From a bacterium (GTDB lineage Bacteria > Planctomycetota > Planctomycetia > Isosphaerales > Isosphaeraceae), in contig WGMM01000031.1 of the NCBI GenBank assembly GCA_016125085.1, positions 1 through 64,000 on the forward strand: 64,000 bases of DNA, read 5' to 3'. The stretch's first letter is position 1, and every line of letters begins with the position of its first letter. The notes below the pieces were generated by a model. That model saw only the letters and a program-made list of their open reading frames with translations. It did no database searches and was not told where the DNA came from. Made by a program: the position numbers and the translations under genes. Of the stretch, positions 36,062-44,306 are shown piece by piece.

Positions 36062-36673
36062 GACTAACTCCCCCGACGGGTAGATGACTTGAAGTACCGC
36101 TTCCCCCAGGATCGACGGGCCTGCCGGGCACCGTCGCGACAAAGCCGGAGGTCGACCGTCGCTGACGCTCGCCCCCTGTGCTGCTTTTTCGGTCGCTATT
36201 AGGGAAACACTTAAGGCGGGAATCTGTCAAGCGTCGATTCAACCCGAATTCCTGATTTTTTCGTCATTTCGGAAACACCCTGCAAAAAACGTGAAACCCC
36301 ACGGCAAAACTCTTTCGTCGCCGAGCCTTGCGAACGATGACGGCCCCGGCTCCGGCCGAATCCGAAGCCTGAGCCGAATCCGGGAAATTCCTTCGCGGAA
36401 TTTTGCCCGTGCGAGCGCGAAGCCACGCACGGCCGCACGTCATATCGAACCGAATCCGGCACGCCACGACGATCGACACCCCAGAAAGGCCAGAAGGAAA
36501 AATCGGTCGCGTCGGGCGAGATTCCGGTACCACGGGATCCCCGATCCGGTTGAGTCCGCTCGTCGAGGGCGTTATAATAATGCGTTCACGCCGCCGGAAA
36601 TGCCCCGGGTTCGTATTGGGGAGTTCGGCGGACCGAATGGACAGTACTTTCTGAAAACCGGAGATCCGAAGCC
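36062..36673. other. 612-bp divergent intergenic region
   Basis: It separates the aspartate-rich gene (minus) from acetolactate synthase (plus). It holds the clear plus-strand promoter listed separately. Toward the minus gene there is a perfect TTGACA (plus 36225-36230) but no good -10 at 17 bp; TAATAG is too far away. No gene or repeat is supported. Confidence 0.5.
36550..36578 (+). promoter_or_regulatory. sigma-70 promoter of ilvB
   Basis: TTGAGT (36550-36555) and a perfect TATAAT (36573-36578) are spaced by 17 bp. The predicted start near 36585 gives a leader of about 90 nt before the GTG at 36674. No attenuator hairpin with T-tract is seen in the leader. Confidence 0.75.
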
Positions 36674-38443
36674 GTGGCCACGATTACCCAAGAGCGTAGC
36701 GATACCCAGTCCCTGCCCGTGACCGGGGCCGACTTGGTCGTCGAATCGCTGGTACGTCACGGTGTGGATGTGATCTTCGCCTACCCGGGCGGCGCCAGCA
36801 TGCCGATGCACCAGGCACTGACCCGCTGGAAGGAAAAGATCCGCACGATTCTGCCCCGGCACGAACAGGGCGGCATTTTCGCCGCTGAGGGTTATGCCCG
36901 CGTGACCGGCAAGCCGGGCTGCGTGATGGCGACGTCAGGCCCCGGCGCTCTGAACCTCGTCACCGGCCTGGCCGACGCCAAGATGGACAGCCTGCCGCTG
37001 ATCGCCATCACGGGCCAGGTGCCCACCGGCGTGATCGGCACCGACGCCTTCCAGGAAACGCCGACGGTGGAAGTCTGCCGCGCCGTCTGCAAGCACACCT
37101 ATCTGGTGACGAAGGCCACGGACATCCCGCGGATCATGAAGGAGGCGTTCCACATCGCCTCTTCCGGTCGTCCAGGCCCCGTGCTGATTGACATCCCCAA
37201 GGACATCCAGAACACCATCGTGTCGAACCCGAACTGGGACGAGCCGATGGATCTGCCCGGCTATTCGCTGCCGCCGAGTCCGTCGATGGACATTCTGCGG
37301 CAAGTGGCGACGGCCATCCGCCAGGCCCGCAAGCCGATCATCTATTGCGGCGGCGGCGTGATCGCGGCCGATGCGGCCGAAGCCCTGCGGGAGTTCGTCA
37401 ACAAGACCGGCATCCCCGTGGCGATGACGCTTCAGGGCCTGGGCTCGATCCCCAACGACCACTACCTGTCGCTCAAAATGCTGGGCATGCACGGCACGGT
37501 CTATTCGAACTATGCCATTAACGAAGCCGACCTGCTGCTGGCCTTCGGCGTCCGGTTCGACGACCGCGTGACCGGCAAGCTCACCGAGTTCGCCAAACAC
37601 GGCAAGATCGTGCACGTCGACGTCGACGCGTCCGAGATCAACAAGAACAAGATCGCTCATATTCCGGTCAACGGCGATGTGAAGCAGGCGATCGAGGGGC
37701 TGATCCCGCTTGTGGAAAAATGCGACCTGCGTGACTGGTACCAGCAGATCGACGCGTGGCGCGAGTCGGACCCGATGACCTATGCCGACCGGGACGACGT
37801 AATCGTGCCGCAATACGTGATCGACCAGCTTTCGAAAATCACGGGCGGCGAGATGATCATGACCACCGGTGTGGGCCAGCACCAGATGTGGGCCGCCCAG
37901 TGGACGAACTTCAAGCACCCTCGCTGCTGGGTGACTTCCGGCGGTCTCGGCTCGATGGGCTTCGGCCTGCCTTCGGCGATGGGTGCCGTGGCGGCCCGGA
38001 GCGACCTCCCGGTGGTCGATATCGACGGCGACGGCTCGTTCGTGATGAACATTCAGGAACTGGCCACGGTCGTTTGCGAAAAATTGCCCGTGAAGATGAT
38101 CGTGCTGAACAACCAGCACCTGGGCATGGTGGTGCAGTGGGAAGACCGGTTCTACAAGTCGAACCGGGCACACACGTACCTCGGCTCGATCGACGACCCT
38201 GAAGCCGTCGGCGCCGGCGAAGGCAAACTGCCCGACGTGACCTATCCCGACTTCGTCGGACTGGCCGAAAGCTTCGGCGCCAAGGGCCGGCAGATCCGCA
38301 GGAAGGAAGACGTCATCCCGGCCCTCGAAGAGATGCTGGCCCACCCCGGCCCGTACGTTCTCGACGTGCTCGTGCCATATCAGGAGCACGTGCTGCCGAT
38401 GATCCCTGCCGGCGGCACGGTGCGCGACATCATTAAGTCCTGA
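36674..38443 (+). CDS. ilvB: acetolactate synthase, large catalytic subunit
   Basis: This 589-residue thiamine-diphosphate enzyme makes acetolactate or acetohydroxybutyrate, the first common step of branched-chain amino acid synthesis. The catalytic Glu lies in RHEQGG, the FAD/ThDP region includes SGPGALNLVTGLADA, and the metal-ThDP motif is GDGSFVMNIQE ending in VLNN. The start is a GTG with GGAG 10 nt upstream. No ilvN regulatory subunit gene is adjacent, so it would be encoded elsewhere if present. It is monocistronic, with its own promoter and a strong terminator. Confidence 0.95.
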   Translation: MATITQERSDTQSLPVTGADLVVESLVRHGVDVIFAYPGGASMPMHQALTRWKEKIRTILPRHEQGGIFAAEGYARVTGKPGCVMATSGPGALNLVTGLADAKMDSLPLIAITGQVPTGVIGTDAFQETPTVEVCRAVCKHTYLVTKATDIPRIMKEAFHIASSGRPGPVLIDIPKDIQNTIVSNPNWDEPMDLPGYSLPPSPSMDILRQVATAIRQARKPIIYCGGGVIAADAAEALREFVNKTGIPVAMTLQGLGSIPNDHYLSLKMLGMHGTVYSNYAINEADLLLAFGVRFDDRVTGKLTEFAKHGKIVHVDVDASEINKNKIAHIPVNGDVKQAIEGLIPLVEKCDLRDWYQQIDAWRESDPMTYADRDDVIVPQYVIDQLSKITGGEMIMTTGVGQHQMWAAQWTNFKHPRCWVTSGGLGSMGFGLPSAMGAVAARSDLPVVDIDGDGSFVMNIQELATVVCEKLPVKMIVLNNQHLGMVVQWEDRFYKSNRAHTYLGSIDDPEAVGAGEGKLPDVTYPDFVGLAESFGAKGRQIRRKEDVIPALEEMLAHPGPYVLDVLVPYQEHVLPMIPAGGTVRDIIKS

Positions 38444-38500
38444 CCGTTCAGACGACTGCCACTGCCGAATTCGCCGAACGGCGAAGCAGCCAGGAATTCC

Positions 38501-38539
38501 GAGGCCGGTCCTTCGATCCATCGAAGGACCGGCCTCTTT
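38501..38539 (+). terminator. intrinsic terminator of ilvB
   Basis: A perfect 16-bp stem (GAGGCCGGTCCTTCGA and its complement, 4-nt loop TCCA) is followed by TTTC, 57 bp after the stop codon. The T-run is short but the stem is very stable. Confidence 0.8.
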
Positions 38540-38656
38540 CGTCGATCGTTGCTGTGCCGTAAGATTTCCTGCACCGAAGATCCACCTGCCCCGGCACGAT
38601 TTGCCTGAATCCCCCTGCCCGGCTTGTGCTCCCCAAAAATCAGGAACCTTCGAAGC

Positions 38657-39859
38657 ATGAACCGGATCGATCGACGCACACTGCTGCTTGGCGGGGCCGG
38701 GTTCGCCCTCGGGGCATGGACTTCGCCGTCTGCCGCGACGACTTTCGAAGACGATACCGCGGCTGCCTGGATCGGCTATACGGAGGGGCGTAACGACTTG
38801 CCGGGCGGTCAGTTTTACAACTGGATCACCAATCGGGCCTGTGTGGCGCACGCCGACGGCACCGTCCGCCGCGTTCTGGCGGAAGAACTCACCCGCAAGC
38901 CGAACACCTGGACCCAGTTCGCGGGTTGGTCGCCGGACGGGCGGACGGCCATCATCGGCAGCTTCTGGGAAAGCCCTGAAAACGCAGCCTGGGAACGGGA
39001 GCACAAGACCTTCCGCATGACGGAAGGCTGGCTGGCCGATATCTGCCTCTTGGATTTCCCGGACGGGCCAATCCGCAACCTGACCGAAATCGAACGTGTC
39101 AGCGACTACAACACCGGCCTGTTCTATCGCCCCGACGGCTCAGGCTTCGGCTTCACGCCCTTGATTCAGGGCATTTCGAAGCCTTTTGTCATGGATACCG
39201 ACGGCCGCCGCAAGCGCGACGTTTCCGGCGGCGGCACAGGCTTTTCGTACGGCTACGGCATTTCGCCCGACGGCAAGCGGATCGCGTATCATGAGGATTA
39301 CAAGATCCGGATCTCGAATGCCGACGGGTCGGGCAAGATCGCCGTCGACACCGGGCACCCGTTCAACTTCGCTCCGCAGTGGTCGCCGGATGGTGAATTT
39401 CTCCTGTTCGTCTCGGGCCAGCATTATGACTGCCACCCATGCATCGTGAAGAAGGACGGCACCGGGCTGCGGAAGATGGCCGATCGCGGCGGATACCGGG
39501 GCGTGGTGGAAAAGCTCAAGCACCCGGATTTTCACAGCGAGAGCAGCGATATCCCTGTCTGGTCGCCTGACGGCCGGTGGATTTATTTCACGGCCAAAGT
39601 GGGCGAATCGATCGAAACGATGCGCGTGGGCATGCAAGGCCCCGCGGAGAGGTTAACCGAATCGAAGCCAGGCACGCGGCATTATCACCCGACCGTTTCT
39701 CCGGATGGAAAACGCGTACTGTTCGGCTCGGACAGGAGCGGCACGATGCAGCTTTACGTCGCCGATGCCGACGGCACCAACGCCCGTGCTGTCACGAACG
39801 TGCCACGCGGCCACATGGCCATGCACGGCCACTGGCGGCCGGTTGCGGCGAAGCGATAA
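38657..39859 (+). CDS. Tat-exported TolB-like beta-propeller protein
   Basis: This 400-residue protein has a twin-arginine-type signal (DRRTLLLGGAGFALGAW). The mature part contains repeated PD40/TolB-like blades: WSPDGRTAII, SPDGKRIAY, WSPDGEFLLF, WSPDGRWIYF and SPDGKRVLFGSDR. Such propellers bind proteins or sugars in the periplasm; some relatives are oligogalacturonate lyase-like, but no catalytic residues can be assigned. The ATG at 38657 follows AGGA at 11 nt. It ends 7 bp before the convergent reductase gene, leaving no room for a terminator. Confidence 0.88.
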   Translation: MNRIDRRTLLLGGAGFALGAWTSPSAATTFEDDTAAAWIGYTEGRNDLPGGQFYNWITNRACVAHADGTVRRVLAEELTRKPNTWTQFAGWSPDGRTAIIGSFWESPENAAWEREHKTFRMTEGWLADICLLDFPDGPIRNLTEIERVSDYNTGLFYRPDGSGFGFTPLIQGISKPFVMDTDGRRKRDVSGGGTGFSYGYGISPDGKRIAYHEDYKIRISNADGSGKIAVDTGHPFNFAPQWSPDGEFLLFVSGQHYDCHPCIVKKDGTGLRKMADRGGYRGVVEKLKHPDFHSESSDIPVWSPDGRWIYFTAKVGESIETMRVGMQGPAERLTESKPGTRHYHPTVSPDGKRVLFGSDRSGTMQLYVADADGTNARAVTNVPRGHMAMHGHWRPVAAKR

Positions 39860-39866
39860 GCGGCTG

Positions 39867-40460
39867 TCATCTTAAGTTTCGCAGCGTCCCTTCCGCTCGA
39901 TAGGACTGGACGACAATCCCCGACGGCATCGGGAACGTACGATCGAGCGTAAACGCTCGCGGTGAAGAACCTTCGGCCATAATCCGCTGCCCTTTGCCCA
40001 GCAGAAGCGGGTAGACGAGCAGCAGCAGTTCGTCGGCAAGGTCATGCTCAAGGATCGTCGATGTCAGCGACATGCTGCCCGAGAGGATCAGGTCAGGGCC
40101 ATCGGTCGCCTTGAGCTGACGGACACCTTCGACCAGGCCGGGGCCGACGGCTTCGGCAGGGCCCCAGGCCAGGCTTTCAGGCCGATGGGTGACGACGAAC
40201 TTCGTGGCGGCGTTGATGCCGTCGGCGATCGGGCTTTGCGGGGCGTTCGGCCAGTAGCCGGACCATTGGTCGTAAGTGCCCCGGCCGAGAAGCAGGTCGT
40301 AGCGTGCGCCAAAGGCTTCGAGGATCACGGACAGACCTTCAGGCGTGCGATAAGGCGCGGACCAGTCGCCGTAAGGGAATCCGCTGATATCGCTCGGCCC
40401 GCCACCGATCTGGATGACGCCGTCCAGAGAGATATGTTCGACCAGTTTCAGCTTTCGCAT
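39867..40460 (-). CDS. RibD C-terminal/dihydrofolate-reductase-like oxidoreductase
   Basis: This 197-residue protein has the DHFR-like fold of the RibD_C family (EHISLDGVIQIGGG, LLLGRGTYDQWSGYW, LILSGSMSLTSTILEHDLADEL, YPLLLGKG). These are small NADPH-dependent reductases, often stress- or drug-related; no pathway can be inferred. The start is ATG 40460 with AGGA and a 7-nt spacer. It lacks the deaminase half of true RibD, so a riboflavin role is not implied. It stands alone, convergent with the propeller gene. Confidence 0.88.
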   Translation of the reverse strand: MRKLKLVEHISLDGVIQIGGGPSDISGFPYGDWSAPYRTPEGLSVILEAFGARYDLLLGRGTYDQWSGYWPNAPQSPIADGINAATKFVVTHRPESLAWGPAEAVGPGLVEGVRQLKATDGPDLILSGSMSLTSTILEHDLADELLLLVYPLLLGKGQRIMAEGSSPRAFTLDRTFPMPSGIVVQSYRAEGTLRNLR

Positions 40461-40722
40461 GGAGAGATCCTTTTCGAATCTGAGGGCAGGCATGATCTGA
40501 ACTTCGGAACCGCCCCGTCGCTGGTGCGGACACGGATCAGTCGAACGAAAGGCCCGAAATTCGACATTTCGCGAAAGGAATTCTCTGCAGGGTTACGCGT
40601 GCGTGAATCGGATCAGAATTCGAATCGGGTCGTAGCTGCGATATCATCTCTTCCAGTCGGATCTTCCAGTTGGACGACGAAACGATACCCTGGCACAAAA
40701 ATCAAGAGGAGCGGCGCAAGAC

Positions 40723-41025
40723 ATGTACGATATGAAGAATATCCGGAAGCTGGGCAATTTCGAGAAGCTGGCCGGCGATGCCTGGAAAGGCTTCGTGGAA
40801 TTCGACAAGGCCGCGATGGCTGACGGGGCGATCCCGGCGAAGACCAAGGAACTCATCGCAATTGCGGTTGCCATGACGACCCAGTGCCCCTATTGCATCG
40901 AAATTCATGCGAAGAAAGCCCAGGCGGCGGGATGCACCCAGGAAGAGATCGCCGAAGCGATCATGGTCGCGGCGGCCTTGCGGGCCGGGGCGGCCGTCAC
41001 GCATGGCACGCACGCCCTGGATTGA
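40723..41025 (+). CDS. carboxymuconolactone-decarboxylase/AhpD-like protein
   Basis: This 100-residue all-helical protein has the redox motif CPYCIEIHAKKA (CxxC plus His), placing it in the AhpD-like branch of the CMD family. Members act in peroxide defence or as thiol reductants; the lactone decarboxylase activity belongs to other branches. The start is ATG 40723 with AGAGGAG upstream. It is a single gene, divergent from the RibD-like reductase. The family assignment is secure, the exact function is not. Confidence 0.92.
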   Translation: MYDMKNIRKLGNFEKLAGDAWKGFVEFDKAAMADGAIPAKTKELIAIAVAMTTQCPYCIEIHAKKAQAAGCTQEEIAEAIMVAAALRAGAAVTHGTHALD

Positions 41026-41051
41026 CCGATTCGAGATGCCGAGATGAAATG

Positions 41052-41091
41052 AAAATGCGGGGCGAATCGAAAGCGATCGATTCGCCCCGCA
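41052..41091 (-). terminator. terminator between the AhpD-like gene and the AAA+ regulator
   Basis: A perfect 15-bp stem (TGCGGGGCGAATCGA and complement, 6-nt loop, 41056-41091) lies between two convergent genes. The minus strand continues with TTTTCATTTC, so it best fits the regulator transcript, but it may act in both directions. Confidence 0.75.
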
Positions 41092-41129
41092 GCCTCTCTC
41101 TGTTTCGTCACGACGAATTCCGCGCCGGG

Positions 41130-42587
41130 TCAGTTCATGTCCATGAAGTCTTCGACGCGGTCCTCCTCGGTGAGGAGGTTGTATTTTTTCATTTTCTTGT
41201 AAAGCGTGGTGCGGTTGATGTCGAGGACTTTGGCCGTTTCCTGGCGGTTCCAGTTGAGGGCTTCGAGAGCCTCGAGGATGAGCTGCTTTTCCGGCCCGGC
41301 GAGCGATTCCTTGAGGGGCCGGATCACGGGCCCGGCGAATTTGGAAGCGGAGGGCATGGTGCGGGCCACGGGCTGGTTCGCCACAGGCATCATGATCAGG
41401 TGATTCGGGTGGATCACGCCCTGGCCAGCCAGGATCACACCCCTGTGGATCACGCTTTCCAGTTCGTACACATTGCCGGGCCAGCCATGCTCATTGAGGA
41501 TGCGCATCGCTTCCGTGCTGATTTCGCGGACGTTCTTCGAAAGCCGCCGCGAATAGATCGCCAGGAAATGCATGGCGAGCCTTTCGATGTCCGTTCCCCG
41601 CAGGCACAGGGGCGGGAGCTTCAGGACGACGACGCTGATACGGTAGTAGAGGTCCTGGCGGAACTTGTCCTTTTGTGCAAGGCTCGTGATCGATTCACGC
41701 GTAGTGAAGATCGACCGGGCATTCGACTTGCGGACCTGGTTCGAACCGACTGGCTGATAGGTGCCGGTCTGGAGGAATCTCAAAAGCTTGGACTGAAGCG
41801 TGGATGAAAGATTCTGCGGTTCGTCGAAGACGATCGTGCCGTTTTCGGCTTCGTCGAGCCGCCCAGGCTTCTGGAGCCATTCGCCATCCGGGCCGACTGT
41901 GCGAATGCCGAACAGTTCGGTCTCCAGAGCGGTTTCGCTGGCCTGAGAGCACTGGAATTCGATGATGGGCCCGGCGGAACGGGCGCCCCGTTCGTGGATC
42001 CATCGGGCGAGACTCGATTTGCCCGTGCCACGATCGCCCTGGATGAGCACGGGGGTGTCGATCGCAACGACGTTCTCCGCAAGTTCGATGGTTTTGCGGA
42101 GCGAAGGATCGTTGCCGACGATCATCGCGGAACTGGCCGTTGAGCCGTTCCTGCCGATGTGATGCTTATGAGCTTCGGCGTGGTCGTCCGGTCGGCTGCC
42201 GTTGGTGTGTTCGACGTGATCGAACACGTCGCGGGCGGTCTGAACGATGGCCCGGTAGGAATTGACGGTCAGGGGCGGGTCGACGATCCACTGCACCCCG
42301 TATTCTTCCGCATCGGTCCGGAAGGTTTTGGAGGGCGACAGCAGCTGGATGACGAACCGGACTTGAGGATATTTTCGGTTGACGAATTTGTAGAGTTCGA
42401 AAACGTCAAGTTCGTCAGGAGTCACGAGACAGACCACACCCTGGAACGCGCTTCGTTCCAGCATGCGTGCGGCTTCCCGATCGTTTTCGGCCTGTTCGAC
42501 ACGGCATCCGAGCGTCTGAAGGATCGATACCATGGTCGACGAGAGAGCCGGATCGGACTGGACCACGAGGAACTTGGGTGGATTCAT
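41130..42587 (-). CDS. NtrC-like AAA+ regulator with degenerate receiver and no GAFTGA motif
   Basis: This 485-residue protein has the layout of a sigma-54 enhancer-binding protein. The N-terminal receiver-like domain (1-125) lacks the phospho-acceptor aspartate: in VVCLVTPDELD the aligned position is about C53. The AAA+ domain (~155-385) has Walker A GDRGTGKS (184-191) and Walker B TIVFDE (251-256). The loop that should read GAFTGA and contact sigma-54 is RTVGPDGEW (~229-237). A C-terminal Fis-type helix-turn-helix (NRQETAKVLDINRTTLYKKM) binds DNA. So it probably binds DNA and ATP but may not activate sigma-54 by the usual route. The ATG at 42587 is chosen because the receiver fold begins there; the frame is open to 42761 over sequence without domain character. 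Confidence 0.9.
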   Translation of the reverse strand: MNPPKFLVVQSDPALSSTMVSILQTLGCRVEQAENDREAARMLERSAFQGVVCLVTPDELDVFELYKFVNRKYPQVRFVIQLLSPSKTFRTDAEEYGVQWIVDPPLTVNSYRAIVQTARDVFDHVEHTNGSRPDDHAEAHKHHIGRNGSTASSAMIVGNDPSLRKTIELAENVVAIDTPVLIQGDRGTGKSSLARWIHERGARSAGPIIEFQCSQASETALETELFGIRTVGPDGEWLQKPGRLDEAENGTIVFDEPQNLSSTLQSKLLRFLQTGTYQPVGSNQVRKSNARSIFTTRESITSLAQKDKFRQDLYYRISVVVLKLPPLCLRGTDIERLAMHFLAIYSRRLSKNVREISTEAMRILNEHGWPGNVYELESVIHRGVILAGQGVIHPNHLIMMPVANQPVARTMPSASKFAGPVIRPLKESLAGPEKQLILEALEALNWNRQETAKVLDINRTTLYKKMKKYNLLTEEDRVEDFMDMN

Positions 42588-42757
42588 GGCGTTCGGACTC
42601 GGGGTTGGTTTGCGTGACGAGATCGCGGCGCGATCATCGGAAATCGACGTACTCAGGTTCGACAGCTTTTGCGGCGCCCAAGTCCCTGACGCTCCGTCGC
42701 CATGCCCTGGCTTCTCCGGCCGTCCGTAATTCATCCGGAATCTCTCTAGGACAAGAA

Positions 42758-43726
42758 TCAAGATCTGGGGTGTGCGATTCGATAGCTTTCGGCAAGACGT
42801 TTCTGGGAAACGTGGGTATAGATCTGAGTCGTAGCAAGACTTTTATGGCCGAGCAGTTCCTGAACGCTGCGCAGATCGGCTCCGCGATCGAGCATATGGG
42901 TCGCGAAGCTGTGCCTCAGCGAATGCGGGCTGGCATCGATGGGCAGGCCGGCCGCCTGCAGCCGGGCTTCCAGCGTACGCCCCACGCTGCGAGTCGTGAG
43001 CCGCCCTCCCCGCCAGTTCAGGAAGAGCGCGGGCTCGTCATGAATCACAGGCTGGCGGTAGCCTCGCCAGAGTTCGATCCAGTCCATGGCCGTACGGCCA
43101 ATCGGGCTGAGCCGTTCGCGTTTGCCTTTGCCGCGTACGAGGACGGTCGCTTCTTCGATATCGAGATCGCCGAGGTTCAGGCCGACCAATTCGCTGACTC
43201 GCAAGCCGCCGCCGTAAAGCGTTTCGAACATGGCTCGATCCCGAACCGCGAGAATCGAATCCGGCACGATCGAATCGAGGAGCTTGAGAATCTGGGTTTC
43301 CGATAACGGTTCGGGAAGCCGTTTCGGCTGTTTCGGGTTGCGCAGTGACTGGGCCGGGTCCGAGTCGATCAGCCCCTCACGCCTGAGGTAGCGGAAATAG
43401 GACCGCAAACTCGCCAGCTTGCGTGAGACGCTGCGGGGAGCGAAATCGTGAGAGGCCAGCCAGCCTGCATAGCGGCGCAGCCGGCGTGGATCGAACTGGA
43501 GCGAATTCGCCGCAGTCGGCTCGAAAGCCGGGACATCTTCGAGAAAACGTGCGAATGTCTGCAAATCTTCACGATAAGCCTTCGTCGTCCATTCGGAACA
43601 TTGTCTTTCGAGCTTCATGCGTTCGAGAAACCCGGCGAAGCTGGTTTCGATCGCTTCGGGCAGCGGGCTCACTCGGGATTCTCTCGTGTCGTTCGTATTT
43701 TCATCCGGCATGACGTATCCATCCAT
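42758..43726 (-). CDS. xerC: XerC/XerD-type tyrosine recombinase
   Basis: This 322-residue site-specific recombinase has an N-terminal SAM-like DNA-binding domain (ETSFAGFLERM, then SVSRKLASLRSYFRYLRREG) and the full catalytic set: Arg in GGLRVSE, Lys in VRGKGKRER, HSLRH with His and Arg, His in LLGHKSL and the nucleophile Tyr in QIYTHVS. Length and sequence fit the chromosomal Xer enzymes that resolve dimers at dif rather than phage integrases. The ATG at 43726 is used; ATG 43711 is also possible. No attachment site or mobile genes are seen around it, which supports a housekeeping role. XerC versus XerD cannot be decided. Confidence 0.9.
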   Translation of the reverse strand: MDGYVMPDENTNDTRESRVSPLPEAIETSFAGFLERMKLERQCSEWTTKAYREDLQTFARFLEDVPAFEPTAANSLQFDPRRLRRYAGWLASHDFAPRSVSRKLASLRSYFRYLRREGLIDSDPAQSLRNPKQPKRLPEPLSETQILKLLDSIVPDSILAVRDRAMFETLYGGGLRVSELVGLNLGDLDIEEATVLVRGKGKRERLSPIGRTAMDWIELWRGYRQPVIHDEPALFLNWRGGRLTTRSVGRTLEARLQAAGLPIDASPHSLRHSFATHMLDRGADLRSVQELLGHKSLATTQIYTHVSQKRLAESYRIAHPRS

Positions 43727-44306
43727 TCCGTCGAGTCATCCGATTCACAATTCCTACGACCTGCCTATTCGGGCGTGACATGCAGCCCCGAAAAACTGCG
43801 GAAATCGCTGCGGGAACCTTACGAAGCCGCTCGATTCCGCACTTTTTGCCGCAACTCAATGCCTATCGAGTCATGCACATCCGGGCATGAAACGGCCTGC
43901 CTGTCTCGAATTTTTCCCGCCCACTTCCGGGGCTCGTCCTGCGAGATTCCGCCCATGCGTCTCGATACAGGTATCTCTGTCGAAGCCCTCCTGCAGTTCG
44001 TACCGCCGCCGGACATTCGAATCCGGAGCCGTATGCGTTCCGGCGCGTAAAGGACGGATCGAACCCGTCGCACACCAGGGCCATGCCCTGAATGTCGCAG
44101 GTCGATTCCCTACGGCGCAATTCCTGAAAACATTATCGGACTTTCCGCTGCGTCGGCAAAAGTTCGAACGCAACGCTCCGTTTCGGTTTCGGACAATCTC
44201 ACATTACGACATCAAAGAGTCGGAATCGACACTGTTTCCGAGTATTTCGCATGAAATCTCAAGGTGATATCCGCTCGCTCTTCTCTTCCGCGGCGGCCCA
44301 TGCGGG
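43727..44306. other. 580-bp intergenic region between dnaE and xerC
   Basis: Open frames on both strands give products rich in Arg and Cys with no family features. I find no tRNA, repeat or clear terminator. Part of it should be the xerC promoter and the dnaE 3' region; nothing else can be supported. Confidence 0.45.

Noticed and set aside
35555..36067. Plus-strand frame rich in Val/Ile or Ser from the triplet tract
   Set aside because: All six frames of a triplet repeat are open; only the minus frame has a strong ribosome-binding site and an ordered head.
36935..39004. A 689-codon minus-strand open frame
   Set aside because: It runs antisense to ilvB and across its terminator.
42758..43726. 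Xer-type recombinase as a sign of a genomic island
   Set aside because: The length and motifs fit housekeeping XerC/D and no att repeats, tRNA junction or phage genes are nearby.
43727..44306. Possible decayed gene between dnaE and xerC
   Set aside because: No fragment of a recognisable protein was found in any frame; treated as intergenic.
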